A stretch of 64,000 nt of DNA from Catenulispora sp. GP43 (GTDB taxonomy: Bacteria > Actinomycetota > Actinomycetes > Streptomycetales > Catenulisporaceae). The stretch lies in the NCBI RefSeq assembly GCF_041260665.1, contig NZ_JBGCCT010000001.1, positions 372,001 to 436,000 of the forward strand. The letters run 5' to 3'. Numbering within the stretch: the stretch's first letter is position 1; every line of letters begins with the position of its first letter. A model generated the notes under the pieces. The model had not been told where the DNA came from. It saw only the letters and a list, made by a program, of their open reading frames with translations, and ran no database searches. The position numbers and the translations under genes were made by a program. Positions 25,278 through 33,946 of this stretch are shown here, piece after piece.

Positions 25278-26034
25278 CCACGAGCACGCCGATGACCAGA
25301 AGCGTGGCGGCGGTCAGGAAGGTGGCGCGCTCCTCGATCCAGGGCGCGGTCAGGCGGCGGGCTCCGGACGCGGCGGCCAGGGTGAGGCCGACCATGACGG
25401 CGACGGTGGCGAGAGCGAAGGCGGCCAGGACGCCCAGTGCCACGCCGACGCCGAGGGTGCCGGCGGTGAGGAAGAGCGGCAGGATCGTCAGGTCCGGGCT
25501 GGCGGCCGCCCCGAAGGGACCCAGAAAGGTCAGGATGGCGCGGCGCCGATGGCCGGAAGCGGGAGCAGCGGCCGGCCGTTCGAGCACGGCGAGGGCATGG
25601 CCTGTCCGGCGTCCTGGTTGAGCCGGCAGCGGTGCGGCGACGGCCGTTTCCTCAGGGTTCGCGGCGCCATCGGCATGACCATGGTCGTGACCAGAGCCGG
25701 CATCCCGCTCCCCGTGATCGTGCCGGTGCCCGCGCCCCACGGCCTCCAGCACCACCAGCACCACCGCCGTCGCCACGAGCACTCCGCCGACCGCCAGGTC
25801 CGCGTGCCGCGCCACCGTTTCGCGCAGGCGCAGCCCGACCGCCGCCAACGCCACACCGAACAACACCGACACCAGCACGTGCATCACCGCGGCGGCCAGC
25901 GCTAAGCGCGCCACGCGGCGGAACGGGTAGCGGCGGGTGCGGGCCAGCAGGGCCAGCGGCATCCAGTGGTCGGGCAGGATCGCGTGGCCGATGCCGATGC
26001 CGGTCGCGGCCAGGAGCATGGAAAGGATCGTCAC
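25261..26034 (-). CDS. NicO/UreH-like membrane transporter with His-rich loop
   Basis: 257 residues, about six membrane segments split by a cytoplasmic or external loop rich in His and Asp (around residues 115-145, including HRHDHGERD and HDHGHADG). The first segment carries GIGHAILPDHW, the usual metal-site motif of NicO/RcnA-type nickel/cobalt proteins. This suggests nickel, cobalt or other divalent-metal handling. The GTG has GAGGGG 5 nt upstream. The 3' end overlaps the convergent ThiF-like gene by 17 bp. Confidence 0.75.
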   Translation of the reverse strand: MTILSMLLAATGIGIGHAILPDHWMPLALLARTRRYPFRRVARLALAAAVMHVLVSVLFGVALAAVGLRLRETVARHADLAVGGVLVATAVVLVVLEAVGRGHRHDHGERDAGSGHDHGHADGAANPEETAVAAPLPAQPGRRTGHALAVLERPAAAPASGHRRRAILTFLGPFGAAASPDLTILPLFLTAGTLGVGVALGVLAAFALATVAVMVGLTLAAASGARRLTAPWIEERATFLTAATLLVIGVLVVSGVL

Positions 26035-26153
26035 GTCTGCCCCTCGTGGTCGTCCCCGCCTGCACGAGGACGCGAAGACTTGCGGGCTCGCGGGCACGCG
26101 GACCCGGGCGAATGCCGGGTGCCGCCGATCGCCCGCCGGATCCGGCGCCGCTG

Positions 26154-26993
26154 TCAGCGCGGCAGCGCCTCGTACGCCTCCCAGGCGTCCAGCGTGACCT
26201 GTTCGAAGCCCAGGCCGTAGGCCGTCACGCCGCGGCCATAGGCGCCGAGCCAGCACTCGCGCAGCTCCGCGGCCAGGACCCAGCCGTACTCGCTCTCGCG
26301 GTAGCGGAAGCGGGTGGGCTTGCTGTCGACCGGGAGCTGCACCGCGCGCCAGGGGGCGTCGTCCAGGTTCTCGGCGACCTCGTAGGCCAGCTCGGTCTGC
26401 TGGTGCAGCCAGTCGCCGCGCAGGTCCTTGTCCACGCCCCAGGGCCAGGCGTCCGACAGCAGGCCCAGGCCCGCCACGGCGGCCAGGGTAGACAGCGTCG
26501 TCGGCTCCAGGATGGTCGCGCCGCCGCCGGATCTGCGGTCCAGGCGGGCCATCGTCACCACGCCGCAGAAGCGGCGGGGGGACAGGTCGTCGGGGCGGCG
26601 GGCCGGATGGTCGCCGTGGCCCAGGGTGCCGTACTCGGCGACCCCGTCGGGGCCGAGCATGATCGAGCCCAGCCAGCGGTCGCCGGCCCAGGCCTCGTCC
26701 AGGCCGTACCAGGGCACCGCGGTGCGCTGGCCGGGCCAGGCGTCGGGTTCGGAGGCGGCCAGGGCGGCGGCGGAGATGGAGGCGACCGGCGGGCCCGGGA
26801 CGAAGTCGTCCGGGTCGGCGGTGCGCCCGCCGCGCCGGTCGGTACCCCGGGAACCGGCGGCCTCGGCGGGGTTCGCAGCGCAGTCCGCGCCGCCCGCGCC
26901 GGCCGCGCCATCGGCGACCGGCGCCACAGAGCCCGGCTGCGAGGCCGGGCCGGGTGGGTTGGAGAAATCTTCAGTTGAGATGGTGCTGCTCAT
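26154..26993 (-). CDS. Conserved hypothetical protein
   Basis: 279 residues, no family recognised. The first ~75 residues are Ala/Gly/Pro-rich and probably disordered; the rest looks like one globular domain rich in Trp and Tyr (PWYGLDEAWAGDRWLGSIML; WPWGVDKDLRGDWLHQQTELAYEVAE; ECWLGAYGRGVTAYGLGFEQV). It starts 6 nt after the tatB stop codon, so the two are probably cotranslated. In mycobacteria mrp follows tatB; here this gene takes that place. Confidence 0.6.
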   Translation of the reverse strand: MSSTISTEDFSNPPGPASQPGSVAPVADGAAGAGGADCAANPAEAAGSRGTDRRGGRTADPDDFVPGPPVASISAAALAASEPDAWPGQRTAVPWYGLDEAWAGDRWLGSIMLGPDGVAEYGTLGHGDHPARRPDDLSPRRFCGVVTMARLDRRSGGGATILEPTTLSTLAAVAGLGLLSDAWPWGVDKDLRGDWLHQQTELAYEVAENLDDAPWRAVQLPVDSKPTRFRYRESEYGWVLAAELRECWLGAYGRGVTAYGLGFEQVTLDAWEAYEALPR

Positions 26994-26999
26994 GGAACC

Positions 27000-27431
27000 T
27001 CACGTCGCATCCGCGTCAAACGGCGGGCGCTCGCCCGCGGCCAGGCGCGGGGCGGGGGCCCGGTAGAGGGCATCGTCCGGGGTCGCGTCGTCGGCGGCGA
27101 GGGGCCGTCGGGCACCCTCCGCCGCACCGCGTATCTCGCCGTTGAGCGAGTCGGTGATGTCCCTGATCTCGCGGAAGTCGCCGTCTTCAGGTCCGAGCAC
27201 GTGCTTGCGCACGAAGTTCTTGGGATGCAGGTCGGTCAGCTCCAGGTCCTGGAATTCCGGACCCAGTTCCTTCTTCAGGTCGTTCTGGGCGTTGCGGGTG
27301 AACTCGCGGAACTGCCGCAGGGTGCGTGCCAGGCCCTGTACCGCGCCGGGCAGCTTATCCGGGCCGAACAGCATGACGGCCAGGGCCAGCAGCGCGATCA
27401 GCTCCAGCGGGCTGATGTCGAGAAACGGCAC
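27000..27431 (-). CDS. tatB: Sec-independent translocase subunit TatB
   Basis: 143 residues. Short N-terminus MPFLDISPLELIALLALAVMLFGPDKLP: a membrane helix, the Phe-Gly-Pro hinge, then a long amphipathic helix (AVQGLARTLRQFREFTRNAQNDLKKELGPEFQD) and a variable tail. TatB works with TatC to recognise twin-arginine signal peptides. The position close to sigE and its anti-sigma gene is the usual actinobacterial one; a terminator separates it from the sigE operon, so it has its own promoter. Confidence 0.9.
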   Translation of the reverse strand: MPFLDISPLELIALLALAVMLFGPDKLPGAVQGLARTLRQFREFTRNAQNDLKKELGPEFQDLELTDLHPKNFVRKHVLGPEDGDFREIRDITDSLNGEIRGAAEGARRPLAADDATPDDALYRAPAPRLAAGERPPFDADAT

Positions 27432-27556
27432 GGTGACGGGCTCCTGCTCTGGCGGGCGCGGCCGGCGGCTTTCCGGCGCTACGCGCTAGCGTAACTCCCG
27501 TCCGGGCGGAAGCCGGACCCCCGGAGGGTTGATGTCGGTCGATCCTTTACGCGTCA

Positions 27557-27577
27557 AGGCTCGGCAATGCCGAGCCT
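27557..27577 (-). terminator. Terminator of the sigE operon
   Basis: Nine-bp stem (AGGCTCGGC / GCCGAGCCT) with an AAT loop, 42 bp beyond the anti-sigma stop codon. Confidence 0.6.
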
Positions 27578-27619
27578 CGACGTCAAGAGGGGGTCCGTGA
27601 TCGCGGTGGGGCCGCGGTC

Positions 27620-28162
27620 TCAGTGGGCCGGTCCGTAGTTGACGACCTGGGCCGGCGCCGGGTTCGCCGGGGCGTGCGAGGGACTGGCGCTGGCGCTGAA
27701 GTCGCCGACCAGCCATACGCCGGTCCCCAGGGCCGCCAGGGACACCGCGCCGATCGCCGCGGCCCGCAGCCGCTGCGGGCGCACCGGGGAGCGTCCGGCC
27801 GTGGGGCGGCCGGACGCCGGAGCCGCCGGCGGGCGGATCGGCACGGTCTGGAAGGAGAACGGGGACGGACCGGCGCCGGAGCCGGCCGCCGACGATCCGC
27901 TGCCGCCACCGGGCGCGCCGCCGGACGCCGCCGAGGAGGCGGTACCCCGGTTGGCGTCCAGGCTCAGCAGCCCGAGCATCAGCTCCACCGGGACCTGCGG
28001 GGCGGACATCGTGCTCAGGCGCGACTTCACCTGCCGCTCGGCGTCGGCCTCGGCCCGGCAGTCCCCGCACTGGGCGAGGTGGCCGAGCATGCGCTCCCTG
28101 GTGCCGTGGTCCAGTTCGCCGTCGATCAGGGCGGTCAGGCGGTCTCCGAGATGCCTGGTCAC
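27620..28162 (-). CDS. Zinc-binding anti-sigma factor (RseA-like)
   Basis: 180 residues. N-terminal ZAS-type domain with the HxxxCxxC motif GHLAQCGDC, preceded by [11 protein letters not shown] Gly/Ser/Pro-rich linker, one membrane segment (about 132-152) and a short outer tail follow. The protein should hold the sigma factor at the membrane and release it on envelope stress. The GTG start has AGGAGGG 8 nt upstream and overlaps the sigma stop codon (GTGA), which couples the pair. The neighbour HtrA protease known from other genomes is missing. Confidence 0.88.
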   Translation of the reverse strand: MTRHLGDRLTALIDGELDHGTRERMLGHLAQCGDCRAEADAERQVKSRLSTMSAPQVPVELMLGLLSLDANRGTASSAASGGAPGGGSGSSAAGSGAGPSPFSFQTVPIRPPAAPASGRPTAGRSPVRPQRLRAAAIGAVSLAALGTGVWLVGDFSASASPSHAPANPAPAQVVNYGPAH

Positions 28163-28938
28163 CGGCGGCCCTCCTTTCCACTCGCGTTCGCCGCCGCTCC
28201 CGGGGCCCGGTGCTCCAGGGCCGCACGCAGCTGCGAGCGGCCGCGGTGGATCCGCGAGCGCACCGTGCCGAGCTTCACATCGAGGGTGGCCGCGATCTCC
28301 TCGTAGGACAACCCCTCGATGTCGCACAGCACCACGGCGGCCCGGAACTCCGGGGCCAGGGCGGCCAGCGCGGCCTCGATGTCGGCGTCCATGTGCGAGT
28401 CCGCGAAGATCCGCTCCGGCGACGGCTCGCGCCCGGGCAGCCGGTCGTCGGCGTCCTCGCCCAGGGAGTCGAAGCGGATGCGGGCCCGGCGACGCACCAT
28501 GTCCAGGAACAGGTTCGTGGTGATGCGGTGCAGCCAGCCCTCGAAGGTGCCGGGCTGGTAGCTGGACAGCGAGCGGAACACCCGGATGAAGACCTCCTGC
28601 GTGAGGTCCTCGGCGTCGTGCTGGTTGCCGGTCAGGCGGTAGGCCAGCCGGTACACCCGCTGCGAATGGGTCCGGACGATCTCGTCCCAGCTCGGCGGCT
28701 CCCAGCCGACGGCCGCGGCGTCCAGGGGCTGGGTCTGTGTCTGTATCTCCCCGGCGCTCGGCGCGGCGGTCTCCGCCGGCATCGCGGTATCGGGGATCGC
28801 CTCCGCCCCCCGGCGGCTCTTATCCAGGGCGGCCTTGCGGGCCGCACGCCGACGACGAAGTTCCCCGAGATCTATCCGCGGTCCAATGGTGTTGACCGGG
28901 ACGGCTCCAGGATTGCGGGCGCTGTTGGCGTCAGCCAC
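28159..28938 (-). CDS. sigE: ECF RNA polymerase sigma factor SigE
   Basis: About 259 residues. A basic, Ala-rich N-terminal extension of ~80 residues precedes region 2 ([40 protein letters not shown]) and region 4 ([20 protein letters not shown]). The GTG at 28938 is chosen for its AGGAGGTG ribosome site 8 nt upstream; ATGs at 28974 and 28980 are alternatives. Gene order (O-methyltransferase divergent; anti-sigma then tatB downstream) is that of actinobacterial sigE, which directs envelope-stress genes. Confidence 0.9.
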   Translation of the reverse strand: MADANSARNPGAVPVNTIGPRIDLGELRRRRAARKAALDKSRRGAEAIPDTAMPAETAAPSAGEIQTQTQPLDAAAVGWEPPSWDEIVRTHSQRVYRLAYRLTGNQHDAEDLTQEVFIRVFRSLSSYQPGTFEGWLHRITTNLFLDMVRRRARIRFDSLGEDADDRLPGREPSPERIFADSHMDADIEAALAALAPEFRAAVVLCDIEGLSYEEIAATLDVKLGTVRSRIHRGRSQLRAALEHRAPGAAANASGKEGRR

Positions 28939-29072
28939 GACGTCCCCACCTCCTATTTCCAGTACCGCACTCATCACCATAGACGCCTGCCTCGCTGCTA
29001 AAGGCTGAAAGGAACCTGAGATCGGTCTAAGATCTCCCGGCTCTCCAGACCGTGAGCCACTGTCGAGGGCAG

Positions 29073-29099
29073 AACGGCCGGTCACCGGGGTGAAGTTCC
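29073..29099 (-). promoter_or_regulatory. Candidate ECF-type (autoregulated) sigE promoter
   Basis: On the minus strand GGAAC (-35), 18 bp, then CGTT (-10), the pattern used by SigE-like ECF factors. It lies about 135 bp before the chosen sigE start. Autoregulation is inference. Confidence 0.45.
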
Positions 29100-29121
29100 C
29101 GAGAGGGCAGTTCCCTCTCGG
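29099..29121. repeat. Inverted repeat upstream of the sigE promoter
   Basis: CCGAGAGGG and CCCTCTCGG separated by CAGTT. It abuts the -35 element of the candidate sigE promoter and could be a regulator site or a short hairpin. Confidence 0.4.
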
Positions 29122-29311
29122 TGTCCGCTTACAGCGATCAGAGGCGCCGATCAGGCCCGTGCCACGTGCTGCGGTACCAGCGCGTCCCGCTCCGGGACCG
29201 CCCGCCGAACCGTGCATCGCCGGCTCGCGTCTTATAAGCGCTCGCCCACGCTCTATCTGTTCGGATGACAGTCCGACGTGGTATGCGCGCGGCCGGGTGG
29301 CTACGCTCTTG

Positions 29312-30019
29312 ATGCCCAGTAGCAACCAACCGACCAGATCCCGGCCGACCCGGCTCCGGGACCCGCGACCCTCGGAGGCCGTCATCCCCAGTCACCGGCA
29401 CGCCAGCCTGGCGTATGCGGAGGGGTACGTCGCCGAGGACGACGTCCTGGTCTCCGCGCGCCGCGAGGCGCGGCGGCTGGGCATCGTCCCGGTCGAGCCC
29501 GGCACCGGCGCGGCGCTGCGACTGATGGCCGCCACACTCGGGGCCCGGGCGGTCGTCGACGTCGGCACCGGCGCCGGCGTGTCGGGGATATACCTGCTGC
29601 GCGGCATGCGCCCGGACGGGGTGCTGACCACGGTGGACGAGGACACTCAGGGTTCGCAGGCGGCCCGGCGGGCCTTCGCCGACGCCGGCTTCGCCGCGAG
29701 CCGCACCCGGGTGATCGGCGGGGCCTCCGGCTCGGTGCTGCCGCGCCTGGCCGACGGCGGCTACGACATGGTGTTCTGCGGCGGGCCCGGCACCGATCAC
29801 CTCGCGGGTTACGAGGAGGCGCTGCGGCTGCTGCGGCCCGGCGGGCTGGTGGCCTTCGACGGGGCGCTGGGCCAGGACCGCGTGGTCGACCCCTCGATCC
29901 GGGACGCGCGCACCTCGGCGCTGCGGTACCTGCACCGCCAGGTCGCCGAGGACACCCGGCTGCTGCCGGCGCTGCTGCCCACCGGGGACGGGCTGCTGTG
30001 CGCGGTTAAGCGCTCCTGA
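29312..30019 (+). CDS. O-methyltransferase family protein (SAM-dependent)
   Basis: 235 residues. SAM-binding motif I is [19 protein letters not shown], followed by the acidic residue of motif II in TTVDED and by DMVFCGGPG. The set is that of the caffeoyl-CoA-like O-methyltransferase family, although the usual Asp that helps bind metal in DMVFxD reads Cys here. It is divergent from sigE exactly as in mycobacteria. Substrate unknown. Confidence 0.82.
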   Translation: MPSSNQPTRSRPTRLRDPRPSEAVIPSHRHASLAYAEGYVAEDDVLVSARREARRLGIVPVEPGTGAALRLMAATLGARAVVDVGTGAGVSGIYLLRGMRPDGVLTTVDEDTQGSQAARRAFADAGFAASRTRVIGGASGSVLPRLADGGYDMVFCGGPGTDHLAGYEEALRLLRPGGLVAFDGALGQDRVVDPSIRDARTSALRYLHRQVAEDTRLLPALLPTGDGLLCAVKRS

Positions 30020-30048
30020 GCACAGGCCTCGGGCTCCTGACGACAGAC

Positions 30049-30068
30049 CGGAGCCGACCGCGGCTCCG
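30049..30068 (+). terminator. Terminator of the methyltransferase gene
   Basis: Eight-bp stem CGGAGCCG / CGGCTCCG with an ACCG loop, 30 nt after the stop codon. Confidence 0.55.
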
Positions 30069-30261
30069 CCCCCGCGGGCAGGCCGTGGAGCCGGCGGTGG
30101 CGTCCGACCCGACACGGACGCTCTGACCGGGGTGGGGTGCCGGTCCGGCCGGGTGCGGAAGTGAGAAGGAACACGTGGGTTGGAGGACGCCGGACCCCGG
30201 CCGTTCGGGGGCCAGACGTCACTGGTGGGACGAATGGGGTGGCGATTGAGACCGCGCCGGA

Positions 30262-30429
30262 CTAACCGACGACGCCCTTGATCGCCTCGCCGAGCGCGGC
30301 GGCCTCCTCCGCCGACAGCTCCACCACGAGCCGGCCGCCGCCCTCCAGCGGGACCCGCATCACGATGCCGCGTCCCTCTTTGGTCACCTCAAGCGGGCCG
30401 TCACCCGTCCGCGGCTTCATCGCCGCCAT
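30262..30429 (-). CDS. DUF3117 domain-containing protein
   Basis: 55 residues, the standard length of this actinobacterial family: MAAMKPRTGDGPLEVTKEGR, then two beta-strand-like stretches and a short acidic helix (SAEEAAALGEAIKG). A GGAAGGGGA ribosome site lies 7 nt before the ATG; the longer open frame upstream is not coding. In mycobacteria the homologue sits in the same region, between the folP2 and sigE genes. Function unknown. Confidence 0.85.
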   Translation of the reverse strand: MAAMKPRTGDGPLEVTKEGRGIVMRVPLEGGGRLVVELSAEEAAALGEAIKGVVG

Positions 30430-30616
30430 GCTCGTTCCCCTTCCTAGGAGCCAGCTCTCAACCAATCCATTATCCCGCACGCAGCCGGAATGGGTTCCGG
30501 TGTCGCCGCGGGAGGCCCGACTGAGTAGCTTCGTCAGAGTCTGCAAACAGTTCTACCGGACGCGACCAACACTGGTACATGCCTGGAAGCCGATAAGGCG
30601 GAGAGTGGGACCCCCT

Positions 30617-31402
30617 ATGTCCGACAACGTTGTCTACGACGTCACCGAGGGTGTCGGCACCATCACCCTGAATCGTCCGGACGCGCTGAACTCGCTCGAC
30701 AGTGCGACCAAGGCGGCGCTGCGCGACGCGGCGACGGCGGCGGCCGAGGACGACTCCGTTCGCGTGATCGTGCTGCGCGCCACCGGGCGCGCCTTCTGCG
30801 TCGGACAGGATCTGCGGGAGCACGCGGCGTCCCTGGAAGCCGGCAACGGCCTGGCGAACACCGTGCGGGAGCACTACAACCCGCTGCTGCGGGCCCTGAC
30901 CTCGGCGCCCAAGCCGGTGATCGCCGCGGTCAACGGCGTGGCGGCCGGCGCCGGCGCGGCCCTGGCCTTCGCCGCCGACCTGCGGATCGCCTCCGACAAG
31001 GCGGCCTTCAACCTGGCCTTCGCCAACATCGGCCTGACCGCCGACTCCGGCGGCTCCTGGACGCTGCCGCGGCTGGTCGGCCCGGCCAAGGCGCTGGAGC
31101 TGCTGATGCTGCCGGAGACCATCGGCGTCGAGCAGGCTGCCGAGCTGGGGCTGGTGCACCGTGTGGTGCCGGCCGAGGAACTGGACGCGGCGGTCGGCGA
31201 GCTGGCGGCGAAGATGGCCGCCGGGCCTACCGCAGCCTACGCGGCGATCAAGCAGGCGGTCGGGTTCGGACTGACGCACTCGTTCGAGGAGACCCTGGAG
31301 CTGGAGGCCGACCTGCAGGACGCGTGCGCGGCCACCGAGGACCACCGCAACGCGGTGCGGGCGTTCCTCGCCAAGGAGAAGCCCACCTTCATCGGCCGCT
31401 GA
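30617..31402 (+). CDS. Enoyl-CoA hydratase/isomerase (PaaG/PaaB-like)
   Basis: 261 residues. Crotonase motifs: AFCVGQDLREH for the first oxyanion strand, NGVAAGAGAALAFAADLRIA for the second. An acid residue is present in LTADSGGSW, as in PaaG-type isomerases (Asp rather than the hydratase Glu pair). The ATG follows a weak purine-rich site. It is divergent from the DUF3117 gene and ends in a strong terminator. The pathway is not clear; phenylacetate or fatty-acid degradation are usual for close relatives. Confidence 0.85.
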   Translation: MSDNVVYDVTEGVGTITLNRPDALNSLDSATKAALRDAATAAAEDDSVRVIVLRATGRAFCVGQDLREHAASLEAGNGLANTVREHYNPLLRALTSAPKPVIAAVNGVAAGAGAALAFAADLRIASDKAAFNLAFANIGLTADSGGSWTLPRLVGPAKALELLMLPETIGVEQAAELGLVHRVVPAEELDAAVGELAAKMAAGPTAAYAAIKQAVGFGLTHSFEETLELEADLQDACAATEDHRNAVRAFLAKEKPTFIGR

Positions 31403-31422
31403 CACCGGCCGCCGAAACGCCG

Positions 31423-31457
31423 AGAACGGCCGGTCCCTGACAGGGGCCGGCCGTTCT
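31423..31457. terminator. Bidirectional terminator
   Basis: Stem of 11 perfect pairs plus one G-T and three more pairs (AGAACGGCCGG... / ...CCGGCCGTTCT) with a 5-nt loop, between two convergent genes. Confidence 0.85.
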
Positions 31458-31481
31458 GCGCGAGCTGAAGAAATGAAGACC

Positions 31482-32015
31482 CTACTGGTCGTTCTCCGGA
31501 CGGCGGTACCAGGACGACAGCGGGTTGCCCTCCACAGGGTCCTGATCGGCCGGGGCGGCGGTCTCGGCCTGGCCGGGCGACACGCCCACGCCGGGGCCGA
31601 ATCCGGGCTGTACAACGGCGGTCGCGGTGGTCGCGCCGCCGGCCTCTCCCAGGCCGCCGGAACCCTCGGCGCCGGGCACCGCGTCCTGGGCCCGGGGCAC
31701 CGGCTCGTAGCCGACGCCGGCCTCGCCGAAGTGGGCGCCCGCCGGGCGGGTCAGGTCGGCGATCAGCCGGTCCCGGTGGTCGATCTCGAGGGCGAGCCGG
31801 TCCAGCAGCCGGTCGACCTGGTCCATGCGGTAGCCGCGCCATCCGACGGCGAAGCGGGCACTGTCGATGTCCCCGCGGCCCAGTTGCCGGTCGTCGGCCA
31901 GCGCGGGCTCGGGCCGGTCCTGGCGCGGGTCGTCCAGACCCCCGCCGCGGCCGGCGGCCACCCACGCGATCGCACCGAACACCGCCGCGACGACCAGAAA
32001 CTGAAAGTACAGCAC
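31482..32015 (-). CDS. DivIVA-domain membrane protein
   Basis: About 177 residues. One N-terminal membrane helix (VLYFQFLVVAAVFGAIAWVA), a short DivIVA-like segment (FAVGWRGYRMDQVDRLLDRLALEID) and a Gly/Ala/Pro-rich tail. Such proteins may link envelope growth to the membrane; the precise role is unknown. The GTG start is preferred because it begins right at the membrane helix; an ATG at 32069 would overlap the start of the divergent folP2 gene. Confidence 0.72.
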   Translation of the reverse strand: MLYFQFLVVAAVFGAIAWVAAGRGGGLDDPRQDRPEPALADDRQLGRGDIDSARFAVGWRGYRMDQVDRLLDRLALEIDHRDRLIADLTRPAGAHFGEAGVGYEPVPRAQDAVPGAEGSGGLGEAGGATTATAVVQPGFGPGVGVSPGQAETAAPADQDPVEGNPLSSWYRRPENDQ

Positions 32016-32067
32016 GGCCACATCGTGCCACGCCCGGCGCCGCGCCGTCGCCGTTAGGCTGATCTCC

Positions 32068-33006
32068 ATGTCATCGAACGCGGACGGCACCCCGGGCGGC
32101 ACCACCGGGAGCACCGGGGCGACAGCCCCCGTCCCGCAGGGCACGCTGCGCCTGGGACCGTACGAATACGGCCCCGACCAGCGGCTCGTGATGGCGATCG
32201 TGAACCGCACCCCGGACTCGTTCTACGACAAGGGCGCCACCTTCACCGACGCCGCCGCGCTGGACCGCGTGGAGCGGGCCTTGAGCGAGGGCGCTGACCT
32301 GGTGGACATCGGCGGCGTGAAGGCCGGCCCCGGCGACACCGTGGACCCGGCCGAGGAGATGCGCCGCGTGGTGCCCTTCGTCGCCGAGGTCCGCAAGCGG
32401 TTCCCCGAAGCGGTCATCTCCGTGGACACCTGGCGCGCCGAGGTCGGGGACGCGGTGTGCGCCGAGGGCGCAGACGTGCTGAACGACGCCTGGGGCGGCT
32501 GGGACCCGCGCCTGGCGGAGGTCGCGGCCCGGCACGCGGTGGCGCTGGTGTGCACGCACGCCGGCGGCGTCGAACCGCGCACCCGCCCGCACCGCATCGG
32601 CTACGCGGACGTCATGGCCGACATCCTGGAGCGCACGGTCCACGGCGAGGCCGAGCGCGCGGCGGGCCTGGGCGTCCCGCGCGACCGCATCCTGATCGAC
32701 CCCGGCCACGACTTCGGCAAGAACACCCGCCACTCCCTGGAGGCGACGCGACGCCTGACGGAGATGACCGCGACCGGATGGCCGGTGCTGGTGTCGCTGT
32801 CGAACAAGGACTTCGTCGGCGAGACGCTGGACCGGCCAGTGAAGGAACGCCTGACCGGGACGCTCGCCACCACCGCGGTGTCGGCCTGGCTCGGCGCCCG
32901 GGTCTACCGGGTGCACGAGGTGGCCGAGACCCGGCAGGTGCTGGACATGGTCTCGGCGATCCAGGGACTCCGGGAGCCGGCGGTGGCCAAGCGGGGGCTG
33001 GCCTAG
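32068..33006 (+). CDS. folP2: Dihydropteroate synthase-like protein FolP2
   Basis: 312 residues with the pterin-binding barrel: MAIVNRTPDSFYDKG, VDIGGVKAGPG, VISVDTWRAEVGDA, DPGHDFGKNT, SNKDF, and RVHEVAETRQ. The first motif (AIVNRTPDSFYDKG rather than GVLNVTPDSFSDGG) marks the FolP2 subgroup. In mycobacteria FolP2 is reported not to act as a dihydropteroate synthase and sits beside cell-envelope genes. It may therefore have another role here; a true folP would be expected elsewhere. Divergent from the DivIVA-like gene. Confidence 0.85.
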   Translation: MSSNADGTPGGTTGSTGATAPVPQGTLRLGPYEYGPDQRLVMAIVNRTPDSFYDKGATFTDAAALDRVERALSEGADLVDIGGVKAGPGDTVDPAEEMRRVVPFVAEVRKRFPEAVISVDTWRAEVGDAVCAEGADVLNDAWGGWDPRLAEVAARHAVALVCTHAGGVEPRTRPHRIGYADVMADILERTVHGEAERAAGLGVPRDRILIDPGHDFGKNTRHSLEATRRLTEMTATGWPVLVSLSNKDFVGETLDRPVKERLTGTLATTAVSAWLGARVYRVHEVAETRQVLDMVSAIQGLREPAVAKRGLA

Positions 33007-33033
33007 CCGCCGGCGAACGGGAGCGGGAGCGGA

Positions 33034-33804
33034 CTAGCGGTCCCCCGGCTTCCCCATGATCGTGACCGCCTCGTCCGGGTCGTCGACCAGGTGGATCAGG
33101 TCCAGGTCGGCCGCGGCGATCTTGCCCGCCGGGACCATGACGTCGCGGATCCAGTCCACCAGCCCGCCCCAGAAGGCCCGGCCGACCAGCACCACCGGGA
33201 ACGACGTCACCTTGTGCGTCTGGACCAGGGTCAGGGCCTCGAAGAGCTCGTCCATGGTGCCGAAGCCGCCGGGCAGGACCACGAAGCCCTGCGAATACTT
33301 CACGAACATGGTCTTGCGGACGAAGAAGTACCGGAAGTTGATGCCCTGGTCGATGTAGCTGTTCAGGGACTGCTCGAAGGGCAGCTCGATGCCCAGCCCG
33401 ATGGACCGGCCGCCGGCGTCGATGGCGCCCTTGTTCGCCGCCTCCATGGCCCCCGGGCCGCCGCCGGTGATGACGGTCCAGCCGGCCGTGGCCAGGCCGC
33501 GGCCGATCTGCTCGCCGACCAGGTACTCGGGGCTGCCGGTCGGGGTGCGGGCCGAGCCGAACACGGTGATGGCCGGACCGGTGCGGGCCAGCGAGTCGAA
33601 CCCCTCCACGAACTCGCCCTGGATGCGCAGGACCCGCCAGGGGTCCTCGTCCTTCCAGTCCTTGCCGTAGGCGTGGTCCAGCAGTTTCTGGTCCGCCGTG
33701 GCCGCCGGCAACTGCTCGTGTCCGCGCCGCCGGGTCACCGCTCCGACGAAACGTTCAGTGAAACTGCTGCCGGTACCGTGTCCGTTCCCGCTGCCTTGAC
33801 TCAT
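33034..33804 (-). CDS. LOG family protein (TIGR00730), probable nucleoside-monophosphate phosphoribohydrolase
   Basis: 256 residues. The two family motifs are visible: GGGPGAMEAANKGA and PGGFGTMDE. Proteins of this family split AMP-type nucleotides or cytokinin riboside monophosphates into base and ribose-5-phosphate. The ATG is the first in frame with the conserved start. It is convergent with folP2 across 27 bp and lies in the usual actinobacterial group with folP2 and dapE. Confidence 0.85.
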   Translation of the reverse strand: MSQGSGNGHGTGSSFTERFVGAVTRRRGHEQLPAATADQKLLDHAYGKDWKDEDPWRVLRIQGEFVEGFDSLARTGPAITVFGSARTPTGSPEYLVGEQIGRGLATAGWTVITGGGPGAMEAANKGAIDAGGRSIGLGIELPFEQSLNSYIDQGINFRYFFVRKTMFVKYSQGFVVLPGGFGTMDELFEALTLVQTHKVTSFPVVLVGRAFWGGLVDWIRDVMVPAGKIAAADLDLIHLVDDPDEAVTIMGKPGDR

Positions 33805-33946
33805 AGTCGGCACACTACCGGCCGGAATTAGCCGGACGGCGGCTGGCAGGCGACGGGCCCGCCGCCGCGGGCCGACCAGCGGCGATCCGCGGCGATCCGC
33901 GGCGGCTGGAGCCGGACCGCGGAGCACATCAGGACTGCGGAGCGCG

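Larger units (their letters stand above)
28939..29311. other. Divergent intergenic region between sigE and the methyltransferase gene
   Basis: 373 bp with no gene. It contains a GGAAC/CGTT ECF-type promoter towards sigE and a 9-bp inverted repeat next to it. Nothing else is recognised, including no clear promoter for the methyltransferase gene. Confidence 0.55.
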
